This document shows positions 40,476 to 53,422 of a DNA stretch of 64,000 nt, piece by piece (positions within the stretch are counted from its first letter, which is position 1; every line of letters starts with the position of its first letter). Below the pieces are notes generated by a model. That model was not told where the DNA came from. It did no database searches and saw only the letters and a program-made list of their open reading frames with translations. This DNA is from Eremomyces bilateralis CBS 781.70 (lineage: Eukaryota; Ascomycota; Dothideomycetes; Eremomycetales; Eremomycetaceae), in contig NW_022985078.1 of the NCBI RefSeq assembly GCF_010015585.1, positions 310,001-374,000 on the forward strand, given 5' to 3'. A program made the position numbers and the translations under genes.

Positions 40476-43323
40476 ATGACCGGAACAGTACAAACATACG
40501 AGCTTTCGAAAGGCTGGGAGTTCAAGCAGACATCTGATACTGTAGACTCTCAATGGCTACCTGTTGAGCGAGTCCCAACCAATGTCCACTTGGATCTCAT
40601 AGCCCATGAGAAGTAAGTATCTTTCTCTGGGGGATGATTTAGTCACTGACCGTCAAATAAATAGGATCCCAGACCCTTTCATTGGTTTCAATGAATTGTC
40701 TTGTGAATGGGTCAATGACGCATCATGGACATACAGGACTTCGATACCGAAGATAGAGCCCCTCAAAAAAGGGGCCACGGCATGTCTTGCATTCGATGGC
40801 CTGGACACCTTTGCAACAGTAAAACTGAACGGCAATGTCCTTCTCAAATCGGACAACATGTTCATCCCTCATCGTTTGGATGTGACGAAGCAGATTCAGC
40901 ATGGAACTGAGAACATTCTTGAGATTGATTTTGAACCAGCGATGGTGAAAGCACAAGAAATCAAAGCAAAATATCCAGAACACAAGTGGGTGGGGTTCAA
41001 CGGTGATATGGCCCGTCTAGCGGTCAGAAAAGCGCAGTACCACTGGTAGGTCTTGAAATCTAAAGAAATCTCAGATGCTTACTACAGTTCAGGGGTTGGG
41101 ACTGGGGCCCAATGCTCTCACCATGCGGGCCTTGGAGACCGGTCCGCCTGGAGCTGTACGAGTCCCGTATTTCAAGCTTGAGAATCGACTATGACTTTCC
41201 GGAATCCTTGGGCGAAGTCCGCGGTACGGTGTCTGCACCAATCGAAGGCCTAAAAGGCGACAGGGTCAACTTCAAGATCAGAATCAGGGATAGTACAGTC
41301 ATCACCATCGACGCTATTGTTGATGAGCAACGTAACGCAAAGCAAGAGTTCTCTATACCAAACGTTCTGCTATGGTATCCTCATGGCTATGGCGATCAGC
41401 CTTTATATGATGTGGAGGCCACTTTGTACGAAGGAGACGATGTCATCCACTCAACCAAGAAAAGAACAGCATTCCGAAAGGCAGAACTCGTCCAGCAGCC
41501 AGATGACATTGGAAAGAGCTTCTTCTTCAGGATCAATGGCGTGGATGTGTTCTGTGGCGGATCGAATTGGATTCCTGCGGACAGCTTCACCCCTAGGATA
41601 TCGGAACACCGATACAGAAAGTGGTTGTCAATGATGGTCCGCGGATACCAAACGATGATTAGGTGCGTGGCAAAGGACCTAGTATTTCAGTGTCTAATCG
41701 TGGTATAGGATCTGGGGTGGGGGCATATGGGAAGAAGATATCTTCTACGATATATGCGACGAACTCGGGATCTTGATCTGGCACGACTTCATGTTTGCCT
41801 GTGGTAATTACCCTGCCTTCCCAGAGATTTGCGAATCCATCAGGGTAGAATGCGCAGAGAACCTAACCAGGTTACGGCACCATCCGTCCATTGTCCTCTA
41901 TGCTGGGAACAATGAGGACTATCAGGTCCAGGAGCAGTTCCATTTGACCTATCAGTTCGAAGATAAAGATCCGGAAAGCTGGCTGAAGACTGATTTCCCG
42001 GCCCGATATATATACGAAAAGGTGTGTCTGCTGACAGAAATGGCCAAACTTTGCATCTCCCTAATGCTCGCGATGTTGAATAGATCCTCCCCGAAGTTGT
42101 GGAGGACAAGTGTCCTCATATCGCATACCACCCAGGAAGTCCATGGGGTGATGGGTTGCCGACGTTTGATACGACCGTTGGCGACATGCATCAGTGGAAC
42201 GGTGAGGGATGAGAGGTTCCCACAAATTTCGCTTGGATATACTAATATCTTCATAGTATGGCATGGCACACAAGAGAAGTATCAGATATTTGACAAGCTT
42301 GGTGGCCGCTTTAACAGCGAATTCGGCATGGAGGCATTTCCCCATATCGAGACAATCAAGTACTATTGCAGAGATGAATCCGAACTTTACCCACAGTCAC
42401 ACACCTTGGACTTCCACAACAAGGCCGATGGTCACGAACGACGGATTGCCACATACCTTGTCGAGAATTTTCGCACCAGGACTGATCTCGAGGTACGATT
42501 GTGCATGGAATAGCAAAGTCTGACGATGCATATGACTGACATGTCTTAGGGCTTCATCCATCTCACACAGCTCTCACAAGCAGAAGCTTTGATGTTTGGC
42601 TACCGAGGCTGGCGACAACAATGGGGCAAGAAACGCTTCTGTGGGGGAGCATTGGTATGGCAACTGAATGATTGCTGGCCGGTGACCTCGTGGTCAATTG
42701 GGGACTACTTCGTGCGGATGAAACCAGCATATTATGCGATGAGACGAGTTCTGGCTCCAATCGCCGTGGCAGTGAAGCGTGCTCACCACGACTGGAGCGT
42801 AGTGCATGCGAGGCCGGCCAAAACCAGCGACTATGAACTGTGGGTAGCTAGCAGTCTACCGAATGCCACGGCCGCGACTGTGGAGCTACGTTTCATCTCA
42901 ATTGCGACTGGCAAAGACATCAAACCGGCCGTTGTGAAAGAAGTCGAAGTGGTCCCGAACGGGACGACTGATATTCTAACAGGGACTATCGACAATACCG
43001 AGGAAGAACCACACGTTTTGGCCGCTCGAATCCGCATCGATGGACAAATCGTCTCGCGAGACGTGGACTGGCCTCAACCACTAAAGTACCTTGATTTCGC
43101 AGACCGGGGAGTCGAGGTGAGCGAAACGATATCTGAATCTTCACGACTGTTGAGCGTCCGAGCACAGAGGCCCACCAAAGGCCTGGTTTTCGAAGAACGG
43201 GAGGGCGTTCTTGTCGAAGACAGCGCAATCGATCTGGTACCAGGGGACGAACAGGCCATTCGAGTATCTGGAATCAACGAAGATGATCCCCCGCTGCGGT
43301 GGCGTTACCTTGGAGAACCGTAA
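40476..43323 (+). CDS. mndB: Beta-mannosidase B (GH2), intracellular type
   Basis: Seven exons, 40476-40612, 40665-41045, 41093-41662, 41709-42021, 42084-42201, 42257-42492 and 42550-43323, give 842 residues. There is no signal peptide, as in MndB and unlike secreted MndA. The GH2 layout is visible: sugar-binding domain with P-T-N-V-H-L-D-L, W-G-W-D-W-G-P near residue 174, immunoglobulin-like domain, and a TIM barrel. The general acid/base Glu432 sits in G-N-N-E-D and the nucleophile Glu528 in N-S-E-F-G-M. The enzyme removes mannose from non-reducing ends of beta-1,4-manno-oligosaccharides inside the cell. The start codon is the first ATG giving the usual N-terminus; an upstream frame exists. 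It lies next to a ClrB/ManR-type regulator in the same orientation. Confidence 0.95.
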
Positions 43324-45269
43324 CATGTGCTCCTGGTACTGAGCCCAGACGTGGATCAGTGCTCAGAAGTGCATATTCCGCAGGCCGGCTAATCATGCTC
43401 CTGCATCCTGCTGTGACGCACGTCCAGGCCATCGCACTTGGATCGATGTCGCTAGATTGGATTTTTCACTCTTTGACCGCAACACTTTCAAGAGAAGTTC
43501 TGCTCGGCTTGAGTTAATAATCAGCATTTGACACACCGATAGTTTTCTGTTCATTTAGGCCCTTTCGAATCCGATCCACAAGACTAGAACGGATAATTCA
43601 TATACTGTTTTCCCGAAATCAATCTATAAGGTCCTTTCCCTTCGCTCTTGCAATGCTCGACCAAATTGAGTTCCCCAAGGCTTTTGAGGAATGGAAATCG
43701 TAACCGGGCGTTGCTCGAGCAATGCCAGTCGGCCCCACGAGATGGTCAATTAATCTCAGCAACATGTCCTCTGGAACCTGTGCAATCAAATCGAAGGCAT
43801 GGATAGTCTCTTGCGCGGCGCAGCTCAAGAGAAGTCATCTGTTTCACGGTTTTCCATATAGATGGAGTAGATATGAAACCAATATGTCCTGCGTAGGTGG
43901 AAGACCGAATCTTCATCAACTTCAATCTAGGGATTTTATGGAGCATCCCTGCAATCCATCTCATCACCAACGGCAGAACTCCTGGTGGTTCCAATTGAGT
44001 GCTGATGCCAGGCGTTCCTGGATTCCATCGTCTGTGAACAGAGTCGATCAAACCAGTGTCAATTGTTGACTCATGAGCGGCAGTTGGACGGGCTTGGACC
44101 CGGATGAGCGTCTTAAAGCCTAGCCACTTTATTTTGCTATGTAGGGCCTCAAAGCTTCGGAATACCGGGAAGACTTAATTACTAAATCTTTGCATGAACT
44201 TTCCATCGACCGTAGCGCACAGTTCAATACCTGAACCAGATCTCTTCACTTCGTTTCAGAGTTCAGACCAATCATACAGAGCGTACAGGTTACGAGTCGG
44301 ACAGTCAGTCCTAACTCCCTACTATAGTGATGTTGGGGATGTGCACAGGCACCATCGCGATGGCGGCTAAATTAACTTTTGCTGCACGTGGGTCCTCCTA
44401 GCACGCCGAAACTACCGTCTTCTCTAAGCTACTTCTGCAGCCCTTCTGGAACAAACCCCGATCTTCTCTGCCCCGGAACTCGGAAGGCGTTATCATTCAA
44501 CGCCACCAGCCGTCAGAGTGCTAGGGGGCAGTGGACAACTCGACATGTCTCAAAGTATCCTTAACGAATATGAATGAACATGAGGCAGCTCAGCAAGTAC
44601 ATATTACCCCGCTTGAGCCGAACCACTCCGAATGAGGGCGGGTTTGTGGGGGAGGTTGTGGGGAGGTTGTTATTGGTGGCCATCGGTTACCCTGACTGTG
44701 CCCTGATTTCTGATTCCGACTTCCGGCTGTGAGTTGCGGGTTGTGACCTTAGGGCTTGCAGCCTTGATCAAACAGGGCGGATCTCAGCCCCGACACATCC
44801 CCATTCCTAATGAAACGCCCTAGTCATGGGGTCAATGTTCAAATGTTCGTCCACTTGACCTGACAGTCTGGCGCCGACATTGGCACCCTGCACCTCCCCA
44901 AGAGCCTAGCCGCCTAGGCGTCTGGGGATATGCCAGGCTATTGCCAGCAACCCTTCCGTATTAACTCAATGGGAAACATGGGTTATGGCTGATTCTCGGG
45001 AAACTTAGACCTATTCCAAGGGGTTGCAACCTGTTGATGGGAATAACAGGGCTTGGGGAAAGAATTATGATATAGCTGCGAATCTGGGGTGCATCTTGAA
45101 TCTCGATGATGCATCTCGGATGTCTCCTTGTTAACTTCCAAAAGCTGTCTCGACCTTATGTCGTTGGACCTCGCAACGCCACAGAATATGTGTCTGGTTT
45201 GCAAGTCGCCAACGGTACTGTTATACGAATGAGTCGATTATCCGACGTACGCGTCGTGAGCTAGGGCTC
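43324..45269. other. Intergenic, 1.95 kb, upstream region of the ClrB-type regulator
   Basis: No gene is supported. The right half should hold the regulator's promoter and leader. Matches to the CreA consensus are listed separately. Confidence 0.5.
44607..45089. promoter_or_regulatory. Cluster of CreA-type (SYGGRG) sites upstream of the regulator
   Basis: Five matches were read: GCGGGG (minus) 44607-44612, GTGGGG 44646-44651 and 44658-44663, CTGGGG 44922-44927 and 45084-45089. CreA mediates carbon catabolite repression of cellulase and mannanase regulators in Aspergillus. The motif is short and common, so this is suggestive only. Confidence 0.35.
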
Positions 45270-48006
45270 ATGTATCACGTCTTTCAAACCTCTTCAGTCG
45301 CTCGGGGTCCAGGATCCGGCGAGCTTACGGATGGATTGAAGACGACGCGACCAACCGGTTCACGAAGGATATCAACCAGCAACGCTTGCGTTGAATGTCG
45401 AAGAAGAAAGATTCGGTGCGATGGCACCAAACCATGCAGTCAATGCCAGTGGTATCAGCATCCGGGGGCTTGTAGCTACTCCAAGCCCACGCAGCGAGTG
45501 GTGCCCTCACGAAAGTATGACCAGCCCAATACTTTTCTCCGGCGATGTCTGACATGCGACACAGGTTGGTCGAGAAGCTGTCATCGACGATCGACCAATA
45601 TCAAACGGTGATATCACGGCTATTCCCTTCAAAAACGATCGAGTCGTTGTCGTCCTTGCCCCGCGAAGACCTTTTGTCCCTTGCATTATCTCTTCCAACA
45701 TCATCCACCTCATCCCCAGCCACGGGCGAGCCGCACAACCAGCGAATACAGACGCAGAGCAGGTCCGACGGAACGGACAGCCTGGATACCTTGGAACAAG
45801 CAGCGGACCACGATGGCGAAGACCTAATCAAGTCCATTGAGCCCATAACGAAGCTCCAGAGCATATCGGATGATGTCAACGGCCTGTCCATGTCGGACCG
45901 ACATTCGTCATACGTGGGCATCTCATCTATCACTGCGGCAATGAAGGTGATTATGAAAACCGCCCCAAACGCTCGAATATTCACGACTCTTGTCTCTACC
46001 GACACAGCTCAGCCGAGTAGGGCAAGCTCTCCGCCCCTAGAGACTGATGACCTGAACGGCTTACCACCACTGGCGGAGGGCCAGCGATTGCTAGCCAGCT
46101 ACTTCGAACATGTTCACCCGTTCTTCCCGATGCTTGATGAGAAAGCTTTCAGGAAGACCTATATGCTCCACGAGCGATCTGATGGGTCATGGATGGGTCT
46201 ACTCAATATGGTCTTCGCTCTCGGGTCGCTCGCTGCTGGTACATCCGAAAATGTGGCACACCTCAACTATTTTCGACGCACGAGAGAGTATCTCAACATG
46301 GAACACATGTTGCCAGGCAGCTTCGAGCGGCTCCAAACTCTAGGCATGATGGGCGGCTATTACGTGCACTATTTAAACCGACCGAACGAGGCACACGCCA
46401 TCCTGCAGGCTGCTCTCAGCATAGCATGCTCGCTAGGACTGCATCGCGAGTACCCCGGAGAGAGGCCCACCAGCACGGCGAACGGCGCCGATGGGAGCAA
46501 TATACCAGTACATCAAGGCAGTAAAGTGGATTCACGCCTCGCAGAGATGAGACGCAGGGCTTGGTGGAGCTTGTACTGTTTAGAAGCCTGGGCGACAACG
46601 ACGTCCGGCCGACCGTCTATAGGAACAAGCCCTGCGATTACTGTTCGCGAGCCCGGGGAGGCTCCGCACCAGGTACTTTTTCGTTTCCAGACCCCAGCAC
46701 TATCCATTACTGACCGTGGAACAGACACTCGACCCCAATGACCCGGAATCCCTAAAGACGCTTCCGCTGATTCACAACGCCCCCTTTTGCAAGATTAGTC
46801 TCAAGATCCAGGATCGTCTCGCCACGACTCCTCTTCTTCCGTTCGAAGAGCTACTACAATTTGACCAAGATCTCGTGCGCTGGTACGAGGAGCTTCCATC
46901 GATGCTCACAACAGATAAAGAGGAAACAATACCCTCATACCTGCGGACGCCACGAACTGTAATGAACTGGAGGTTTCAGAACCTCCGAATCGTCCTCCAC
47001 CGCCCGTTCTTATTATCAACGGCGTTGAAACGAACGTCGCCAGCAAATATGACCGCGGAGGAAAAGATAGCCGTGAAAAAATGTAGGCAGGCTGCAGAAC
47101 AGACGATCGAGGATATCAGCGCTGGGATTAAGGAAGAGCTCATATCGGGCTGGAATGGTGTTGTACGTTCCCAAACCTGCCGGCTTCTTGTCATTGTCCA
47201 TCTTGCTAACGCTCCCGACACAGTGGCTAGCCTATCAGGCGGCTTTTGTCCCTTTGATTTCCTTGTTCACGGACGATGCGCCGGTAGAGGAAAAGCAGAA
47301 GTGGCATGCGTCCATCGCCACTGCGCTCTCTATATTTGAACGTATGAAGCATTACTCAGTGGCGGCGAAAAATTCCTTCTTCACCATTAGTGGGCTTCTC
47401 GAAGCCGCCAAAGCCACAATCGAGCAGCGCGAGGCAGAAAAGCACCAAAAGGCCGCCCAGCAGAAGGTCAACGAAGATCCTCAGCGTCAATCCCAGGCTC
47501 GAGGGAAGAACCGACTGGGGAAAATCCGCACGGAAAGTCAGGATAGCGGCGACTATTACCTCTCTACAAGTGGCACATCTGCCGATGGCTCGATGAGCCC
47601 ACACGATCTGTCTCTAGCGAGATCCGTGAAATCCGTCAAGCTCGAGCCGCGGCCTCCTGAGCCACTAGCTCTGGCGCCTGAGTACCATGAAGGCGGCGCA
47701 CGGCTTCAGAGATTCATCCAAGCCAACCAGATGCAGCCCAACATAAACGGGGCACAGATGCGACCGAATTTGATGTCGAACGTGATGATGCAAGCGCCGC
47801 TGGCCGGCCGGCATCACCAGCCGATGCAGGGCCAGCCCATTGACTATTCCGATTCGATCGACATGTCCTTTAACGGAGTGTGGGATAATATGATGTGGGA
47901 CACGGCGGTTCCGATGGCCGAGGATGCGTTTGGTCTCACGGACTTTGAATGGGAGAATGACGAACAGAATCAAACGCTGGGTTCTTGGGGTTGGCCAACA
48001 ACATGA
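45270..48006 (+). CDS. clrB: Zn2Cys6 transcription factor, ClrB/ManR/CLR-2 type
   Basis: Exons 45270-45514, 45565-46672, 46725-47162 and 47224-48006 give 857 residues. The binuclear zinc cluster has Cys40, 43, 50, 56, 59 and 68 (C-x2-C-x6-C-x5-C-x2-C-x8-C) and is followed by P-S-R-K-L-V-E-K-L, a coiled-coil-like linker. The middle holds the fungal-specific TF domain (R-R-R-A-W-W-S-L-Y-C near residue 430). The C-terminal region is Gln/Met-rich and acidic, likely activating. ClrB (A. nidulans), ManR (A. oryzae) and CLR-2 (Neurospora) switch on cellulase and mannanase genes. In A. nidulans, from memory, clrB (AN3369) adjoins mndB (AN3368); the same neighbour is seen here, which is the main support for the name. 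Confidence 0.88.
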
Positions 48007-48495
48007 CATTACGAGGGATAATTGGCTGGTGTTCGGTTCTTTTTAGTTAATTTCACCAATACCCCATATTGCTGGTGTAGTAGGTTAGAGAAGGAGTCTA
48101 GTTTGTAGTATTCGAGATCGCGCTACGAAGCAGGACGTACATAGTTTGGGCGATGACGAGGTAAAAAATGAGCAGCCCCAGATGATTTGGGGTAAATGAA
48201 CATTCTCCAACGGTCCATGATTTGCACCGCACACCTTGATACAAGTTGATGTGAAGTTTTAACTGCTGGTGCTCGACCAGGAGAGCGATTCGGATAGGGA
48301 TAAGTTTCTGCCTTAAATCACAAGGCTGAGGCACCAATTCTGATACTCAACTCAACTCGTCCGCTGCTTCATCAAGCTGTTCAGAACGATTGAAGTATCG
48401 ATCATTACACGTCTGCAAGCAGAAGACGCGGCATCTCCTGCCTTCACAATGCGGCTGCGAAGAAGTCGTACAGCGATAAGCTGGAAATTGTTAAG
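48007..48495. other. Intergenic, 489 bp
   Basis: This lies between the regulator stop and the PIG-A start. No gene or clear element is seen. Confidence 0.5.
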
Positions 48496-50196
48496 ATGCC
48501 GTACAATATTGCGTAAGCCACCGCTTGATCCTTCGATATCAGCCCTCTAACGGACCCGCAGGATGATCAGTGATTACTTCTTCCCACAACCTGGTACGCT
48601 CGCAAAAATAAGGATCATGGCCCATATTGATGAATTTAGGTGGTGTCGAATCTCACGTATACCAATTGTCAAGTGTACGATCACCACCCAACCATAATCG
48701 AACTGGCCCCTCATCGCTTCTAGAAACTCATCGACCGCGGCCACAAAGTCGTCATCATCACCCACGCATACGAAGGGCGAACGGGAGTCCGCTACCTCAC
48801 CAACGGCCTCAAGGTCTACCATGTCCCCTTCTTCGTAGTCTACCGCGAGACGACCTTCCCGACCCTCTTCTCCTTCTTCCCCATGTTCCGTAACCTCATC
48901 ATCCGCGAAGACATCGAGATCGTCCACGCACACGGGAGCCTCAGCAACCTCTGCCACGAAGCGATCCTCCATGCGCGGACCATGGGGCTGCGGACCGTCT
49001 TCACTGACCACTCCTTGTTTGGATTTGCTGACACGGCGAGCATCTTTGCAAATAAACTGTTGAAGTTCACGTTGTCGGATGTGGACCACGCCATCTGCGT
49101 TTCGCATACCTGCAAAGAGAACACCGTTCTCCGGGCATCGCTAGACCCTCTGATGGTGTCGGTTATACCCAATGCTCTCGTGGCAGAGAACTTCCGTCCG
49201 CTCAATCATCCAAGCACGGTGTCATCGAGGCATGGTGACAACGCTCCAAAGCTACCGATCTCGTCCTCACGGAAAACTCCAAAATCATCGAGTCACGCTC
49301 GCCCCATTGGCCCGAACGATCCAATTACCATCGTGGTAATCTCTCGGCTGTTCTACAATAAGGGAATCGATCTCCTCATCGCCGCTATACCTCTCATATG
49401 CGCCTCCTATCCCAACGTCCGCTTCCTCATCGCCGGCTCTGGCCCCAAGGCCATCGACCTGGAGCAGATGCTGGAACGAAATGTCCTACATGACCGTGTC
49501 TCGCTCCTAGGACCCATTCGCCACGAACAGGTCCGCGACGTGATGGTGCGCGGGAACATCTACCTCCATCCGTCACTCACGGAAGCCTTCGGAACTGTGC
49601 TCGTGGAGGCGGCATCGTGCGGTCTCTACGTCGTGTGCACTCGAGTCGGCGGCATCCCGGAGGTCCTACCGCAACATATGACGACGTTCGCGAAACCCGA
49701 GGAGGACGACCTGGTGCGCGCGACGGGCGAGGCCATCGCGGCCCTTCGAGCGAACCGAATCCGTACAGAACGGTTCCATGATGAGGTGAAGGTCATGTAC
49801 AGCTGGGCGGACATTGCCCGACGCACGGAGCGGGTCTACGACGGCATCTCGGGCGTCTTGTCCGAGGAAGAGTTCTACGGGCATGGCTACGGCGGGGAGA
49901 CGCGGAGCGCGGTACGCGGTCGGGCAGGCGTGCAGAGCTTTGCGCTGATTGATCGGCTCAAACGGTACTATGGATGCGGGATTTGGGCGGGCAAGTTGTT
50001 CTGCTTGTGCATGGTGGTGGATTACCTGATCTGGATGTTTCTGGAACTCTGGTGGCCGCGGAGCAGTATCGATGTGGCGAAGAATTGGCCGAAGAAACCA
50101 GATCGGGTCAGGGATGAAGGGGGTGGGGCGGGGAGGAAGAAGAGCGCCAAGAATCGCGAGCGAGATAATAATTGGGATCACTCGGATGGGGGATGA
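48496..50196 (+). CDS. spt14: GPI-GlcNAc transferase catalytic subunit (PIG-A/Gpi3/Spt14)
   Basis: Exons 48496-48512, 48562-48593, 48640-48674 and 48724-50196 give 518 residues. Three tiny first exons encode M-P-Y-N-I-A-M-I-S-D-Y-F-F-P-Q-P and G-G-V-E-S-H-V-Y-Q-L, the conserved PIG-A N-terminus. The GT4 domain contains H-A-H-G-S-L-S-N, F-T-D-H-S-L-F-G-F-A-D and the E-x7-E motif E-A-F-G-T-V-L-V-E. A hydrophobic segment near residues 446-468 (A-G-K-L-F-C-L-C...) is the ER anchor. The enzyme transfers GlcNAc from UDP-GlcNAc to phosphatidylinositol on the cytosolic face of the ER, the first step of GPI-anchor synthesis. The C-terminal ~45 residues are basic and variable. Confidence 0.95.
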
Positions 50197-52237
50197 CGCA
50201 TAAACAATCAAGACTTTCTGCTAATTAGAATAGAAGAGCACGGAGTTTTTGCTCCATCCTCTCGAATGCTTTGTGGTTAGCCGAAACCAGCGAAACCAAT
50301 ACGCCATATCAGCCATGCCGACTTATACGTCCAGCATCATCCACGTCATGCCACTCTCAAAATGGAAATGAGAGGGAAACATTCTGAGGGCATCCGTCCG
50401 TTTCATGCCTGCTGGCATATCGTCCAGCCTGTCGTGATTCGGATGGAGACAAGTGAGCGCTTATAGGGCCGCTCATCGCCACGGAATTTCCAGGCGCCTT
50501 GGGACAGGTCATAGCGATAGCCAGCGGTAATGCAAAAGCTGTGGGCCTGAGCTCGATGGTGATGCAGGCCTACAGTAATCGTCGGAGTAACTGGTGTACA
50601 GGATGCACTGCATTCATGCACTACTACCTGATACTGACTCGACGCTCCAGCGCGTGAGGTCCCACCAACCATTCCTGTCCGACCAGAGTACAGCAGCGGT
50701 GAGGTACGAAGTCATGGAGCTTGAGTAGCTCGTCGGTTGATACCCTTCCTGTTTGATGGAATGCCGTTTCTATTGCGTATGCCGTTATTCGACCCTAAGC
50801 CCTCAAGCGCTTCCATTTCTGGGCGAGTATTGCTAAAAGAACTCGACGGTTAAGATCTGGCCGGGTACCGATATTCATAGTACTACTAATTGATCTGCCA
50901 CGACTCTTGGATTGCCGTTTCCCCAGATTGGCGAGCCCATTACGAAATCGTCGACATGGCATAGTCTCAGAGTGGATCACAGGTAGAACTGGACGCGAGG
51001 ATGTAACCGCCCGCGACTCGATTGGATCCCGATGGTCCCGCACACGCGCCCGCTGGGCTAACGGTTGACCTCCGACCCTGGAAGTGAACAGAGAACCGGG
51101 GGGAGAGAATAGATTGGATTTATGGGCGAGAGGGTTCACAGGTGGGAAGTTGGAATTTGGGTTGGAGGGCAGGAAGATTTAGGGCGAGATCTTGGGCGTC
51201 CACGGGACGGTAGCCTGCAGAGTACAGACTATTATGACAATGATATGTAACTGTATCCGTATCGTGCATCCACGTGGATATGCTCCAAGGATATTCTGTA
51301 CATTGATGTCAAATCGTTAATCTTGTCCATCGTGCCTTAACCTTGTACAGAAACGATCCTCTTCCATCCATGGTCCAGACTGGTCCTCCCCTCATGCGCA
51401 ATCCCATCCGTCAATCGGAATCTCTGGCAGCCATCGAATGTTTCGGCCGCTAGACAAACATCCCGATCCCCTTCCCCCGTCATCTCCACCGCCAGATCTA
51501 TTCTTGCCATTGGAAATAACACGCTTCAGAGCCTCCCTCGCCCTCCAATCCCGCTTCGAACCTCAAAAGGTCCAGCCATGAGCCAGGGGCCAAGGGCGGC
51601 TCTCTTCCTAGTGCCCGCCGCCATCCCGTTCAGGCGGCTCTGGGCGCTGGCCACGGGACCAATCAGAGGGTGGAACCGCTCCAGTCGGTAACCGCCCGCG
51701 TCGTCAGGTTCGCAGGTATTTTTAGTACGGTGGGCAAGCGGTGCGGTGAGTGGTCGAATGGTCTCCGAGGAGAAGACCGATGGGGCAATGGTTGTGTTCA
51801 GTGGGACCTAGAATCTCTTGGTCAAACAATGGAAGATGGAAAGGTGAGGGTGCGGTTGGGGGACGTGGATGGAGAGGCTGGAATATATTGACGCGCGTGG
51901 CCGACTCTGGTGGCCATCGAAGATTTCGGATATCTCTGTTCTATTACTGGAACCTGCATTGGGATTTCGTACTGCTTTAATTGCATCGAGTCTCCTACTC
52001 TCATTGCTTGCTGCGTTATTTGTTTCGTTTCTATACTTTCAATTCTTGCTCTCGAGCCTAATATCTTCTTACGCCATACAAGTCAAGGACTTCTTTCCGA
52101 ACAACTATATCACGGTGCTGGACATCATCACGCTTTAATTGAACTTTCAAATCCTTCCTCATTGACCTGCCTGAGTTCCGTGGAAGACGACAACAACAAC
52201 ACTAGCGCCAACACCAACCGATTGAGACACAACCACA
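50197..52237. other. Intergenic, 2.04 kb, no gene seen
   Basis: This contains the 3' side of PIG-A and the promoter of the DUF3455 gene. Frames up to 114 codons show no domain. A pyrimidine-rich stretch near 51990-52080 lies just upstream of the next gene and may be its leader. Confidence 0.5.
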
Positions 52238-53059
52238 ATGTTGTTCACAACAATACCAGCATTCACCTTCCTCCTCACCTCTCTGGCTACCCTCTCCGCT
52301 GCCGCCCCAACCCTTGATGTCCGCCAGGTCAACGCGAGAAGTTGGTCCGAGCCAGAGGAGAAATACTACCATGCCGTCGGCGACCGCGTCGCCCGATTCG
52401 TACGGACGGCCAACTTCCCCGCACCCCCAGCTTGCAACATCGAAAACGCCCCGATGAACAGAGGTAACACCCTCACAACTCCTTTCTATGCTCTGTGCTA
52501 ACATGACTTATCAGGGGCACTCCCCCCACCATCGCCCGGCCTCGTCCTCTCCCACGTCGTCGTCGGCCGCGGCACCCAGAATTTCACCTGCGACACCACC
52601 AACGCGTCCGCTATCCCCGTGCAGGTCGGCGCCGTCGCCACGCTCTTCAACAGCTCTTGCATCGCCGGGCTCTATCCCGAGCTGCTCTCCCTGATGCCTC
52701 CCGTCGCCATCCGCCACGCCAAGCCCGCCGACGCCGACGGCCTGGCCCCGTCCAACCTTTGGCTGTCCGGCCACCACTTCTTCACCGCCGGCGGGGTGCC
52801 GTTTTTCAGCCTCAACTCGCGGAACGGGGACTACGGGCAGGTGGGCTGCAAGAAGGACGGGGCGACGCCCGCGCCGGACCCGAAGAACGTGCCGTGGTTG
52901 AAGATGAGCACCGCGCATCTGGATGGCATCGAGGCGACGTATTCGGAGGTGTATCGGTTGAACACTGTCGGTGGACAGCCGCCGGAGACATGTGCGGGGC
53001 AGAAGGACCATATTGAGGTGGAGTATGCGGCTGAGTACTGGTTCTGGAAGTCGAAATGA
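52238..53059 (+). CDS. Secreted DUF3455-like protein
   Basis: Exons 52238-52463 and 52515-53059 give 256 residues. A clear signal peptide (hydrophobic core F-T-F-L-L-T-S-L-A-T-L, cleavage after A-A-A) is followed by a V-R-Q-V propeptide-like stretch. The domain starts L-P-P-P-S-P-G-L-V-L-S-H-V and contains V-G-R-G-T-Q-N-F-T-C, which I recall as the mark of DUF3455, a family of secreted fungal proteins of unknown function. Several cysteines (N-F-T-C-D, S-S-C-I-A, V-G-C-K-K, E-T-C-A-G) could form disulfides. No GPI signal is seen. No function can be assigned. Its neighbour across 363 bp, the CASP gene, converges on it. Confidence 0.85.
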
Positions 53060-53422
53060 GGAGGGTGAAAGACCAGGGAAGACGAGACATGGAAAATCGC
53101 TGGACCTAATGAGGTGCATTCGAAGGTCCCGGCGTTCCTGGAGGGCGTTCGGATCGATGCGCGAGACTTGGATGCGGATATCATGTACTGTATCAATCGT
53201 TGGGAATAGCTTGAATATTCGTGAGGGTGTGGTTTGCTTGGACGCGGCATCGCTCGGAGTTGTACGATCGTTATTCGCAGTACCTTCGGCGTTGGCTTGG
53301 ATATATCTGGTTCCTTTCGAGTCGAGAGCTTCAATAATCTTAAACCTTCGCTTCGTCGGATTGTGCACAGTAACCAAGAACCTTTTTCCATCCCCAGCTT
53401 CATCGCTTGATCCATACGCAAA
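53060..53422. other. Convergent intergenic region, 363 bp
   Basis: This separates the stop codons of the DUF3455 and CASP genes. No element seen. Confidence 0.5.
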
